Shown here: in pieces, positions 36,768 through 46,275 of the stretch
How the letters are laid out: every line of letters begins with the position of its first letter
Numbering within the stretch: position 1 is the stretch's first letter
From: Pseudovibrio denitrificans JCM 12308
Lineage (GTDB): Bacteria > Pseudomonadota > Alphaproteobacteria > Rhizobiales > Stappiaceae
Length of the DNA stretch: 64,000 nucleotides
Assembly (NCBI RefSeq): GCF_001310815.1
Contig: NZ_BAZK01000020.1
Span: forward strand, 30,936 to 94,935
Reading direction: 5' to 3'
Position numbers and translations under genes: made by a program
The notes under the pieces: model-generated
Database searches by the model: none
Told to the model about the DNA's origin: nothing
What the model saw: the letters and a program-made list of their open reading frames with translations, nothing else

Positions 36768-38435
36768 GTGCCGCTCCAAGTAATCCCTGCTCGAGAAGCG
36801 ATAGAGGTAAGGAAAAGTAACCCTGCTGCTGGTTGGCCCAACAGAGGGAGTGCGAACAGGTTTGAACCTATCGCAAGACCCCGTATCGAGGCTAGTTTCA
36901 AGTTGGAACCACGATCCAGGATTTTCACAGTAGGGTCTTGTTTCGCGCGGAACGTGGAGCGCAATTTAGAACAGGAAGGTTTTCGCCTGCCTGCCAAAGA
37001 GCTTTTGAAACAGCCAGAGTTTGCAGGTGTTCAAGTTAGGGTTTTGAACAGTTACGGCACACCTTCAATATTTAATGAGTTTTCATGGGCTTTGGACCCA
37101 TTGAATCCTTATGATTACGGCAAGAATATCTGCAAAGTTGGAGAAGGTAGATACGTAGATTTGCACATCGCAAGCGGCACCCGACCGTGTGCAAGAAGTA
37201 CAGTTGAGGCGAGGAGGCGAGCTGTCACTGAAATGTACCGCACGGTAACAACGTCTCACACCGTAATTATCACGCTCGGACTGTCAGAAGTTTGGTACGA
37301 CACAGTGTCAAGCAATTACTTGAATGTCACGCCACTCCCTGTCTTACTGCGTACGGAGCCAGAAAGGTTTCAATTGCATGTCTTAAGCCACAACGAGTTA
37401 CTCTCTTATCTTGTACGCACTATCGAACTCCTAAACCTTCATTGCGAAGCGACACCCAACATCTTAATCTCGGTGTCTCCTGTGCCGCTAGGTCAAACAC
37501 ACAGGCAATTAGACGTCGCTGTGGCCAACACTTACTCCAAAAGTGTGCTGCGGGCGGTTGCAGAAGAGGCAGTTTGCTCTTTTGACAACGTGTTTTATTT
37601 TCCAAGTTTTGAAGCTGTCACTTTAACTGATCGTAAATTGGCTTGGCATGACGACCAAATTCACGTGACCGATAGGTTGGTTGAGGAGCAAGTTTCTCGC
37701 ATGATTGACACCTTCATGCGGAGAGAAACGGACAATTTAACGCGAAACCAACTGCTTGAAATACTAATTGGCAAGCCCAAAATTAAAGAGCTTAATCGAC
37801 TTTTTGATGCACACGGTTCCGTTATCAAATCTGACCTTGAATTACTGAAAGAATATACACGTGGACTCGTCCGCCACAAACAGTACAGCAGCGCATTGGA
37901 ATTTTTTGAACTCATTCCAGAAGATGCAGACTCAATAGTAATTCACATTCGCACACTAAGAATGCTTCAACAGTATAAACAAGCCTTCGATTTGGTGCGT
38001 AAGCACTTCCCAGCGGGCTCACGAAATATCCATTTGTGGCAAGAACTAGTTGCCCTTTACGTCGATCAAGGAGAGATATCTGAGGCATATGCTCATATTG
38101 AAAAGTGGGTGCGCGTATTTCCAGCAAGAAGTGACATAGTTTACAGGCGCTCCGCGAGGCTTTTTGCACCGCAATACCCCGAACATGCACGCGAGCTTTA
38201 CCTGAAAGCTATAGAATTCAATCCTGAGGATTCAATTGCGCCAGCCGAACTGAAAAAGCTGGACAAGTCAAAGCGACCTAATTTTTCGGGTACCGCTTAC
38301 GGCGCCACTCGTCAGCAGCAAGCGCCAAACCTGCCGCCCAATCCAGCGGCTGGCAGATCAGCCTTTCGAACTCTAACAGGCTTTTTTACCCGCGTAGCAC
38401 CTCGGTTAATATTTCCTCGTGGAAATGGTCGATAA
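36768..38435 (+). CDS. GSCFA-domain protein with C-terminal helical repeats
   Basis: The 555-residue protein begins with a GSCFA domain, a family related to SGNH/GDSL hydrolases: IFTVGSCFARNVERNLEQ (the name-giving GSCFA), NSYGTPSIFNEFSWAL, then TLGLSEVWYD. The C-terminal third (about residues 350-500) looks like TPR-type helical repeats. GSCFA proteins are often linked to bacterial surface glycans, but no reaction is established. The start is GTG, five bases after AGGAGG. It stands alone between two gene-poor stretches, near the polysaccharide locus, and is AT-richer than the nir genes. Confidence 0.85.
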   Translation: MPLQVIPAREAIEVRKSNPAAGWPNRGSANRFEPIARPRIEASFKLEPRSRIFTVGSCFARNVERNLEQEGFRLPAKELLKQPEFAGVQVRVLNSYGTPSIFNEFSWALDPLNPYDYGKNICKVGEGRYVDLHIASGTRPCARSTVEARRRAVTEMYRTVTTSHTVIITLGLSEVWYDTVSSNYLNVTPLPVLLRTEPERFQLHVLSHNELLSYLVRTIELLNLHCEATPNILISVSPVPLGQTHRQLDVAVANTYSKSVLRAVAEEAVCSFDNVFYFPSFEAVTLTDRKLAWHDDQIHVTDRLVEEQVSRMIDTFMRRETDNLTRNQLLEILIGKPKIKELNRLFDAHGSVIKSDLELLKEYTRGLVRHKQYSSALEFFELIPEDADSIVIHIRTLRMLQQYKQAFDLVRKHFPAGSRNIHLWQELVALYVDQGEISEAYAHIEKWVRVFPARSDIVYRRSARLFAPQYPEHARELYLKAIEFNPEDSIAPAELKKLDKSKRPNFSGTAYGATRQQQAPNLPPNPAAGRSAFRTLTGFFTRVAPRLIFPRGNGR

Positions 38436-39613
38436 CTAGGAAATCAGCTGCCTCAGCAAGTTTGATACTGTGTGCCAGTATATCGCGTGCTATGGCTTGC
38501 ACGATGTTCTCAAACGTAAAACCGCCATAGAGCGCAAAACGCCGCAAGCTGTTATCGAGGCTTGCGCTGCACTTTCTATGCTAGCTTCACCTTTGTCGAC
38601 CAGAGGCCCATTTGTATTTTTTGATCTTTCAGTCATACCAACACCTCGTATTTCAAGTGTGGATTTGCATAAGCCAAACAGCGGTCAAAGGGCAGCCTGC
38701 ACCATAAAAGCTAATTCTTGACGAGGTAAATACATTTTCCGGCCCTGCATTTGCGTTCCTGCTACCCCACTTTGACAATCTCAGCTGCCAGAAACGTTTG
38801 CTTTCTTTTTGCACTCTTCGCTCGTAATGTTCATTCAGCAGCATGCTGCACTTGCGAGCTAACTCGCAATTAATCGATACTCAATCGAGTATTCTCCGAA
38901 AAAATCCCTACAAAATAAAACCGAGATCTCTTCAGGACAAGCAGCTGCAATCAATGATTGAATTGGTCGAATGTCCGCATTTGGCCCTTAGTTGCCCTTT
39001 GAGTTTAAACACTGCAGCGAGCAAGAAAGCGCACGGAAAAACTTATCCCCCTTGCTGGAAAGTGCGCTCATACTCAATGCATGCCCACGTGACGGGCTGC
39101 TGGCGGGCCGTCCGTCGGTGTGTCGTGGGCTGGGTGGGGCTTTTGTGAGGGGTAACGCATCTTGCAGAGGTCCGGTGGCACCGATTTTCAGGCGTGACTG
39201 CATGGCCTGAGAGGAAGGGCCCAAGCCTGAAGGGCATCACGCAGTGGCATTTGCTGGTCAGAGCAGCACATGTCAGGGGTAGAGGACCTGTTTGGATACG
39301 GAAACTTATCTAAGCAAAGCCACTATCCTTCCGGGAAACCGGCTATCATGTCTTTCAGGATAAGAGGCGATGTTGGCCATACCAAAATGCCCGGGCAAGG
39401 CGCGTAGCCAATGCCGAAGACTCATATCTAACAAGTAGCGCAGGTGTTGCCTGCCGCCTTGCTCCTCCCGATCTTCGGGAGATTTAAGTTCCAACACTGC
39501 ATGGGAGGCCATGTGGTGCTTTTGGTGCATCTAAATTTCTTGCCGTAAAAATCGCAGAGCTCTGGGGCGTGTGACGCGACGAAACCTTCATCCCCCGTAA
39601 ATGCAGAGTGCAC
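38436..39613. other. Gene-poor region between the GSCFA gene and nnrS
   Basis: No gene is supported in this 1.2-kb stretch. Base composition changes abruptly: an AT-rich left part, then a GC-rich block at about 39080-39240. Short open frames in several phases lack ribosome sites and recognisable domains. The stretch could be the remains of mobile or decayed DNA; no transposase text or terminal repeat was identified. Confidence 0.4.
38838..38892. repeat. Three adjacent short palindromes in gene-free DNA
   Basis: Within 55 bases lie GCAGCATGCTGC (38838-38849), TTGCGAG-CTAA-CTCGCAA (38852-38869) and ATACTC-AATC-GAGTAT (38877-38892). All arms are perfect. They differ from each other in sequence, so this is not a simple tandem repeat. 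Function is unknown. Confidence 0.45.
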
Positions 39614-39627
39614 TTAATAATAGTCAA
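39614..39627 (+). promoter_or_regulatory. Candidate CRP/FNR-type (Nnr/Dnr) box upstream of nnrS
   Basis: TTAATAATAGTCAA followed by GGA closely matches the box before nirS (TTAACATTAGTCAA then GGA). It lies 98 bases upstream of the chosen nnrS start, or 29 bases before an alternative ATG at 39657. Sharing by two nitric-oxide-related genes supports a common regulator. Confidence 0.55.
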
Positions 39628-39725
39628 GGACATGCTAGTTTGGATTGGTGAAGCTGATGGCAACGCTAACGCGTAGATCACTGAATGTGCATAAAGCACA
39701 TCACCAAAAGCCAAAAGAGCGCCTC

Positions 39726-40915
39726 ATGTCGACTACAATGGAACAAGTCAGATCCTGGCAGGGCCCTGCGCTTTTCAGTTACGGGTTCAGACCATTTTTC
39801 CTCGCCAGTGCCATTTGGGCAGTTGTGATTATGCTGCTCTGGATTCCACTGATATCGGGGCATATTGAACTCCCGGTCGCGTTTGGTCCGGTCTCATGGC
39901 ATGCCCATGAGTTCCTGTTTGGCTATCTGAACGCCGTGGTGGCCGGGTTCTTGCTAACCGCAATTCCCAACTGGACCGGGCGGATGCCGATTGTCGGCAA
40001 GCCGTTGATTTTACTCTTTAGCTTATGGGTGATTGGCCGTGTGGCGATCCTGTTTGGGGCCTATCTGCCAGCTGGCTTGATCGTCGTGCTGGATATCTCC
40101 ATGCCCTTGATGCTCGCAGCAGCTTGCTTGCGCGAGATTATGGCAGGTAAGAACTGGCGCAATCTGATCGTGCTTGCTTTGATGGCCCTGCTCATCATCG
40201 CAAACCTACTGTTCCACTGGGAAGCCTGGAGCGGTGGGTACGCTGCAAACGGCTATGGTATGCGCCTTGGCATTTCCACCATGGTGCTGATGGTAGGTCT
40301 GATCGGCGGACGTATCATCCCGTCCTTCACCCGCAACTGGCTCGTGAAGCAAGGCAGTAAGAATCTCCCTGTTGGCCCTATGCAGAAGTTCGACAAGCTC
40401 TCCCTACTGTTCCTCTTGGCAGGGCTTCTGATCTGGACAGCACTGGAAGATCATTGGCTTGCAGGTGTGGCGCTTGTGATTGCAGGCAGCCTCCACTTTG
40501 CCCGTCTGGCTCGCTGGAAAGGGCAGTATACCTTCAAAGAGCCTCTGGTTCTGGTGCTTCATGTGGCGTATCTGTTCGTCCCCACAGGCCTGTTGCTTCT
40601 GGGCTTTGCAATCCTCCTCCCAGACCTGCTTGATGTCACCGGCTCCCAACACCTGCTCATGGCCGGTGTCATGGGCATGATGACCCTCGCGTCATGACCC
40701 GCGCCACCCTCGGACATACCGGTCAGGATCTTAAAGCAAGCAAAGGCACCACCTTCCTCTACTGCGCCATGACCCTCTCCATCCTCCTCCGCTTCACCGC
40801 AGGACAGATGCCAGAGATGTCTGCAAGGCTCTACGACATCTCCGCCCTGGCATGGATACTGGCTTTTGTGGTGTACGTGGTGACGTTCGGGCCGTTGTTG
40901 GTAAGGAGGCGATGA
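39726..40915 (+). pseudogene. nnrS: NnrS-family membrane protein, frameshifted
   Basis: NnrS is a haem- and copper-containing inner-membrane protein expressed with denitrification genes and linked to nitric-oxide stress. The sequence has the family start (FSYGFRPFFLASAIWA), GPVSWHAHEFLFGY, AIPNWTGRMP, GGRIIPSFTRNWL, and about a dozen hydrophobic segments. The frame stops at 40697 after MGMMTLAS. One lost G near 40692 explains it: restored text reads TLAVMTRATLGHTG and runs to 40915, giving 396 residues. The start at MSTTMEQ is chosen for family length; ATG at 39657 is possible. Confidence 0.9.
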
Positions 40916-40975
40916 ACCATGAGACTACCATGTTTTTCTGAAAACTGATGCGCTTGAACATATTCTTATCAATGA

Positions 40976-42358
40976 CTAACAACTACTATCCATTTCGACA
41001 TCGGTCACATCTTCAAGCAATCGGCAAAACTCTGCTTTGTGCTCATCCCAAGTCGGGAGTTCATGAATTAGTGTTGAAACACTTAGCTTGCCACCTAATG
41101 AAACTCGTTTAACTTCTTCCATCCAAGCTTTTCCATCAAGGGGATGAATTAAGTTAGCACCATCCAAAATAAGCTCCCTAAAAATTCCTATGTCAGATGC
41201 AACAATTGGACAGTTTAATGCTAAAGCTTCAACAAGAGGAAACCCGAAACCTTCTGCAAAAGTAGGGTAGAGAAGCGCCTTTGATCTTCTAATGATGTTG
41301 GCAACCTCATTATCAGCCAATCCAGAGTGCTCATGAATGTATGGCCGAATAACATCACAGTTATCTAAAAAAGCTGCGACACTGTCATACATCCACCCAC
41401 GCTTTCCAATAAAATTTAGATGCGGCATCGGTTCAAAACCAGAGTCTGCCAGTTCTCTCCAAATCTGCAGCAAAAGCAAATGATTTTTTCTTGGCTCAAT
41501 TGTGCCCAAAACTGTGAACTCCACACGTTCAGCTGAAGGCGCATCTATAGTTTCATTGTTTAAATCAACATCTTTCCCTGTCTCCAACCGGCGTATTCCA
41601 GGATAAATAACCTTTACCTGAGGAAAGGATCGCATAATCCCCTTCGCATCCAAAAATGCTTTTAGAGATTGAAACGTTGAACGAGAGTTTACAACATACT
41701 GCGTAGAGTATTTAGTAGTCTCGTCAAAAAAGCTTCGCAAAGATTCTAACTGATCTCGTCTAGTGTATTCCGGTATTTCTAGCGGCATCAGATCGTGCAA
41801 ATAACACACCACTGTAAGTTTAGAGTTATCCGAAAGCCTCTTCAAAACATTACAACTGCGAAGTAAACCTTGATGAGAAACGTTAATGTAGCAAATATTT
41901 TTAAAATCAACTACTTCTTCGCGCCGAGTTAACTGGTGACTCCAGAAAAGAGTATTTTGCAGAGCAGCTTCGAAAATAGCGCAAACACGATTACGCGCCC
42001 TCTTCACAAGAGGATCAGGTTTCCTCTTACGCTTCGAAGGGCTTTTTGTGAAGGGAGCAATACCAAGACGATTCACCTGGCGAAGAGTCGCATCAGGAAT
42101 ATTCTCTTGCTTAAACCAAAATGCCTCCAGAGCCTTCAGAAAATCTATAACAATTACTCGTTCACGTCCTCCCAAGACCCGGTATTGACCATTTATGGCA
42201 ATTATTGGCGAGGACACCTTCGAAAAATTATCAAAAACCGCAACCGCTAACTTCACATCAATTCGATCGATCCCAGTAGGAAAAGGCATACATCGCCGTG
42301 CAATGAGGCGTGTAACATCATATAAAAATATAGATTCTTGGGGCATACCCTGCTGCAT
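40976..42358 (-). CDS. Glycosyltransferase family 4 protein
   Basis: The 460-residue protein is a GT-B glycosyltransferase. The C-terminal half has the retaining-GT4 pattern FTVLGTIEPRKNHLLLLQIW, then AEGFGFPLVEALALNCPIVASDIG with the E-x7-E sugar-nucleotide site. The N-terminal half contains the segment VVCYLHDLMPLEIPEYTRRD. It is the most downstream gene of the minus-strand surface-polysaccharide block and is followed by nnrS on the other strand. The donor and acceptor are unknown. Confidence 0.88.
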   Translation of the reverse strand: MQQGMPQESIFLYDVTRLIARRCMPFPTGIDRIDVKLAVAVFDNFSKVSSPIIAINGQYRVLGGRERVIVIDFLKALEAFWFKQENIPDATLRQVNRLGIAPFTKSPSKRKRKPDPLVKRARNRVCAIFEAALQNTLFWSHQLTRREEVVDFKNICYINVSHQGLLRSCNVLKRLSDNSKLTVVCYLHDLMPLEIPEYTRRDQLESLRSFFDETTKYSTQYVVNSRSTFQSLKAFLDAKGIMRSFPQVKVIYPGIRRLETGKDVDLNNETIDAPSAERVEFTVLGTIEPRKNHLLLLQIWRELADSGFEPMPHLNFIGKRGWMYDSVAAFLDNCDVIRPYIHEHSGLADNEVANIIRRSKALLYPTFAEGFGFPLVEALALNCPIVASDIGIFRELILDGANLIHPLDGKAWMEEVKRVSLGGKLSVSTLIHELPTWDEHKAEFCRLLEDVTDVEMDSSC

Positions 42359-42418
42359 TTACAGATCCAAACGATGCCATGCCACTAATCATTCCAGAGC
42401 ATCTATCTTTCTTGAATA

Positions 42419-43657
42419 TTAGAGATGAATTGTAATTTCACGTGTGAACTCTCGTAATAAATCCATCCCATCCCAAATCGAGGAAAAATTCAATGCTTCG
42501 CCAACGGGAACAATTCTGCTGATCCCAGTCGGCTTGCATTCAGTGATAAATTGCAACCACTCACTTTTTGTGATTCCCTCAGATACGACTGTTTGCGTTT
42601 TGCTCTCTAGTAAAGGCGCTATTTCTTTAAGAGACGAAACAGAAGCTTGGAAGAACAAACCAGCTCCACAGTGGTGCTCCAGTTGCGGTAATGCATCCTT
42701 AGCAAAATCCACAACACTTAGAAGATTATTGGCATTTACTCGACTGGATGCAATTTCGCCTCGAATTGACATTTCATCCACTGCAACAAGCTTATTAACG
42801 TAATCAACTGCTAGCAAATCATCAGAAAAATGCAATGCAGCAGCGCTAAGCTTAGACCAGAAAACCTCAGAAGCCTGCCTACAATTTTCGAACTTGCCTC
42901 TCCAAATCACCAATCGCGGTGACGAGCAAGCTTGCTGACCAAACCAGTAAGAATCATTTGCGAAATGTCGAACAAGCTCATCGTCAATTCCAAATTCTAC
43001 GAGGTCGTCAGCATTAAATACAGCAAGAGACCACCGATCGGGAAAGCAAACATCACTCGTATGTGGCTTAGCTGGAAGTTTACGGATCGAGCTGACTGTT
43101 GTGTCCCCCCCCCACAGTACGCGTAGATCAGCCAACTTAGACAAGTCACCTGTAATGCTATCACTTCGCTCATAACGTAACACAATTAACCGCTGAGCAA
43201 CTTCTTTATGGCTTTCATCCTTTAGCAAGTTAGAAATCAACTCAACGATAGTCTCTAACTGCTCGCTTCTTCGCGAGGAAAGACGCACAATGTTGATGTT
43301 CCCACACAAAAGAGATAAAAGAACAGAGTATAGAAAAATAGTATCAACATTTGCTGGTGCGATGTGAAGAGCTACACCGCGACCTACTAAGCAACGGTCT
43401 CGCAGATCTTGAAAAAGGTTTTCTTTAAGGGATAAAATGTTTCGTCGTCGCATCCAGTGCCCAAACGCAATAAGCTCGGGAAATTGGCGCAAATGAGTGT
43501 TCCTCAAGATTGCTCTCGAAAGTGCATTGATAAAACTTAATGCTGCATCTGAAAATATCGGAAGTGTAGTTTGAGCACAAACATCTTCTACACTGCATAC
43601 CCTAGGTGTTAAAAACTCAACCTTTTCATCGATTAATTTGGCAAGTTGGCTACTCAA
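42419..43657 (-). CDS. LuxC-like acyl-CoA/acyl-protein reductase
   Basis: The 412-residue protein matches the LuxC/acyl-CoA reductase family, which reduces an activated acyl group to an aldehyde with NADPH. Visible features are GRGVALHIAPANVDTIFLYS, the aldehyde-dehydrogenase-like nucleotide region, and WFGQQACSSPRLVIW, which holds the likely catalytic cysteine. The start is TTG behind AGGAGA, overlapping the LuxE-like stop. No luciferase genes are nearby. In an operon with LuxE-like, acyl ligase, SDR and ACP genes it probably handles an acyl group linked to glycan synthesis. Confidence 0.85.
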   Translation of the reverse strand: MSSQLAKLIDEKVEFLTPRVCSVEDVCAQTTLPIFSDAALSFINALSRAILRNTHLRQFPELIAFGHWMRRRNILSLKENLFQDLRDRCLVGRGVALHIAPANVDTIFLYSVLLSLLCGNINIVRLSSRRSEQLETIVELISNLLKDESHKEVAQRLIVLRYERSDSITGDLSKLADLRVLWGGDTTVSSIRKLPAKPHTSDVCFPDRWSLAVFNADDLVEFGIDDELVRHFANDSYWFGQQACSSPRLVIWRGKFENCRQASEVFWSKLSAAALHFSDDLLAVDYVNKLVAVDEMSIRGEIASSRVNANNLLSVVDFAKDALPQLEHHCGAGLFFQASVSSLKEIAPLLESKTQTVVSEGITKSEWLQFITECKPTGISRIVPVGEALNFSSIWDGMDLLREFTREITIHL

Positions 43658-44751
43658 GGTCTATTCTCCTGAAATGTATCACTACATCCTCTTGCTTCAG
43701 ATTTAGGCAATCTCCCTGATACTGAGAAATACCGACCTTTTTTACCGCAAGGACAGTCATCTTCACCAAGAAGCACACCAAGATCCTCAGTCAACAATGA
43801 ATGCCCTGGATAGCTAAGGGGAAGGCAGGATACAACTTGAACAAGCCCTTGTTCATTGGCTGGCATCTCGCTCCAATCTAATGGGTTCCTAATTATCACA
43901 TCCGAAAAAATTGGAGCGTGAAGATGACCATGTTCGCATTCAACGAAAATGGAGCCAACTTGCTCGACCATCCCGTAAAAATTGTGAACTTTATTGATGC
44001 CAGTGGCGGCCTTTAATCTCGATTTAAATGTCTCATTATCAACAGCTTCCTCAACCAGTTTTTTCCAACCTCCAGAATGTATGAGTATCCCGTTTGGGAT
44101 ATTGATACGTCGCCCCGTTTTTTCGAGAGCTTGTATCAAGTACTTCCAGACCATGAAAGTGAAACCAAATAATAAAACTGGACCACCGGAGTATTTCTCA
44201 AGAAACGAAACTAGTTTCTCCCAATCAATACCCATATCATCATCATTTAAAATATAAGTGTGAGAACGGCCAAAATTTGACATACCCAGAATGCCAGCTC
44301 CCCTAGCAGAAAAACTCTGCCTATTCTTAACGACATTTGGATGATCGATAATCAACATAGGTAAACGATCTTTACCCAAGAAATGTTGCATAATTTTAAC
44401 AACAGTTTTCGTTTGGTAAACTGAAGTGTCTTTATCGAGAACTATTCTGGACACTTGCTGACCTGTGGTACCAGAAGACGTCAAAACTTTAAGTTGCTCG
44501 CTCTCTCTCACTGACGACAACAAATTAGTTTTAAAGAGTCGCACTGGCAAGAAAGGAACATCAGCGATGTTATCGGCAATGCGGCTTGAGTCATTCCTAA
44601 CCTTCAAGATGTTTCCATATGCCTCACAACATTCTTCATGCTTCAATGTAAGCGCATTAATGATTGGCAATATTTTTTGATCTTTTTCCTGCTGAGAAAG
44701 GCCATAAACAGGCTCCAGGTACAACTCATCGATCAATGCCTGAATACTCAT
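43654..44751 (-). CDS. LuxE-like acyl-protein synthetase
   Basis: The 365-residue protein resembles LuxE, an adenylate-forming enzyme that activates a fatty acid and passes it to LuxC. The phosphate-binding loop SSGTTGQQVSRIVLD, LLFGFTFMVWKYL, IPNGILIHSGGWKKL, and NFYGMVEQVGSIFVEC are family features. It overlaps the upstream ligase by four bases (ATGA) and the LuxC-like gene downstream by four. The tight coupling of LuxE- and LuxC-like genes suggests they act as a complex, as in the luminescence fatty-acid reductase. The acyl substrate is unknown. Confidence 0.85.
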   Translation of the reverse strand: MSIQALIDELYLEPVYGLSQQEKDQKILPIINALTLKHEECCEAYGNILKVRNDSSRIADNIADVPFLPVRLFKTNLLSSVRESEQLKVLTSSGTTGQQVSRIVLDKDTSVYQTKTVVKIMQHFLGKDRLPMLIIDHPNVVKNRQSFSARGAGILGMSNFGRSHTYILNDDDMGIDWEKLVSFLEKYSGGPVLLFGFTFMVWKYLIQALEKTGRRINIPNGILIHSGGWKKLVEEAVDNETFKSRLKAATGINKVHNFYGMVEQVGSIFVECEHGHLHAPIFSDVIIRNPLDWSEMPANEQGLVQVVSCLPLSYPGHSLLTEDLGVLLGEDDCPCGKKGRYFSVSGRLPKSEARGCSDTFQENRP

Positions 44752-46145
44752 ACTGATGCCTCACCTTGCATCATCATCATTAACTCTGCGTACTTAACCT
44801 TGCCACTCTCAGCGCGAGGAAACTTTGCCACTTTGCGAACTATTACTGAACGTGGAGGTATGGAGAAAGATCTAACAGCAGCATCTCGCACAGCTGCAAG
44901 GTCTACACACTCGCCATTCATAACGATTAGCAGTTCATCATCCCTCCCCAAACACACACAATCATGGCCGAGGTCTTTCATGTGATCTTCCACACTTTGA
45001 AGGCTCACACGATTGCCTTGAACTTTGACAAACCGACTCTTTCTACCGACAATGTAAAAGAAGCCTTCTTTGTCGAACTTTGCCACATCGCCTGTCTTCA
45101 ACTCATTTCCATATTCATCACCCAACAAGAGGTCGGAACGCTTTTCTGCATATCCAAGCATTATTGAAGGACTTTTTACGACAAGTTCGCCTTCCTGACC
45201 TGGAATTAAGATCTCTTGTCCTTGCTCATCCAAAAGTGCCAAGGAAACGCCTGGAATAGGAACACCGATAGAGTTTGGCTTTTCGCATACATTTTCAGGC
45301 GGAAGCCAACTTATCCTCGGCGCAGCTTCTGTTTGTCCATACATAATAATCAGCTGCCAATCCCTTTCTCCCGCTATGCTTGCAAAATGTGAAACCAGCT
45401 CTTCTCGCATTTTACCGCCAGCTTGTGTTAGCGTTTTCAAACTGCTAGGAGCACGCCGCTCAAACCTTAACTGTTTTAATAGCTCAAAATGAAACGGCAC
45501 GCCTGACAACGACGTTGCTCCGTCTAAACGCTCCCAAAACTGCTTCTCCATAATCGAAAACTTCGTTAATTGCATATGTGCGCCAACAACGTAATGACTA
45601 TGAAGAATCGATAGACCAAAACTGTAATAAAAAGGTAGATGACACAAAGGTTGCTCATGTCGATCTAATTGTAAATACTCAGCAATTGCTCGTGCATTAC
45701 ACTCTAAACGCTTAGCATCAAATCGAACAAGTTTGGGAGAGCCAGTACTACCTGAAGTAGAAAGAAGTACTGAAAGATCATCAGCAAGCCGTCCATTTAG
45801 ACTATTTTGGCAAGACTTACTTAACGCACCCGTTTCATTTGAAATAGATAAACAAAAATCGGGCAGATATAGCTCATTAATGCGAGCTAAATTTTCAGAA
45901 GAAAGAACCGAAGGCAGAAGGATAATTGCATGACCGCAAGCTGCGAGTGAGAGATATGCACGCAGACAATCGATGCTGTTGTCCATTAAAAGCGCAATAA
46001 GGCGTTTCTCCACGCCCAGCTCTTTCTTCCATTCCTCAATTGCCACGAGCACATCACGATAGAAAAGAGTTTTACCTGTATCGTCTGTAGCAAGGGGACG
46101 CTCCGCAAACTCTCGTGCACAGGAAAGATAAAAGTTCACCCGCAT
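44748..46145 (-). CDS. AMP-dependent acyl-CoA/acyl-ACP ligase
   Basis: The 465-residue protein is an ANL-superfamily adenylating enzyme. Core motifs are STSGSTGSPK (P-loop), MYGQTEA, LKTGDVAKFD and the C-terminal catalytic lysine region AESGKVKYAELM. It would activate a carboxylic acid and load it onto CoA or the nearby acyl carrier protein. It is slightly shorter than typical FadD. It lies 130 bases after the SDR gene and overlaps the LuxE-like gene. Two adenylating enzymes in one operon (this and LuxE-like) suggest two successive acyl activations or two acids. Confidence 0.87.
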   Translation of the reverse strand: MRVNFYLSCAREFAERPLATDDTGKTLFYRDVLVAIEEWKKELGVEKRLIALLMDNSIDCLRAYLSLAACGHAIILLPSVLSSENLARINELYLPDFCLSISNETGALSKSCQNSLNGRLADDLSVLLSTSGSTGSPKLVRFDAKRLECNARAIAEYLQLDRHEQPLCHLPFYYSFGLSILHSHYVVGAHMQLTKFSIMEKQFWERLDGATSLSGVPFHFELLKQLRFERRAPSSLKTLTQAGGKMREELVSHFASIAGERDWQLIIMYGQTEAAPRISWLPPENVCEKPNSIGVPIPGVSLALLDEQGQEILIPGQEGELVVKSPSIMLGYAEKRSDLLLGDEYGNELKTGDVAKFDKEGFFYIVGRKSRFVKVQGNRVSLQSVEDHMKDLGHDCVCLGRDDELLIVMNGECVDLAAVRDAAVRSFSIPPRSVIVRKVAKFPRAESGKVKYAELMMMMQGEASV

Positions 46146-46275
46146 TCACCTTATTAATAAGTAAGCTAAAACTTAATCACCAAGTAGCCTCATAAGTAAT
46201 GAATATGCCGCTTAGAAATATTAAAGAAAAGTCTAAATGAGTAAGAAGCGCGCGCGCCCTACACTCATAACTCGC

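Noticed and set aside
39080..39240. GC-rich block with open frames on both strands
   Set aside because: Frames are short, in several phases, without ribosome sites, and none resembles a known protein.
43654..44751. A bioluminescence (lux) operon
   Set aside because: LuxC- and LuxE-like genes are present, but there is no luxA, luxB, luxD or luxG, and the neighbours are glycan genes.
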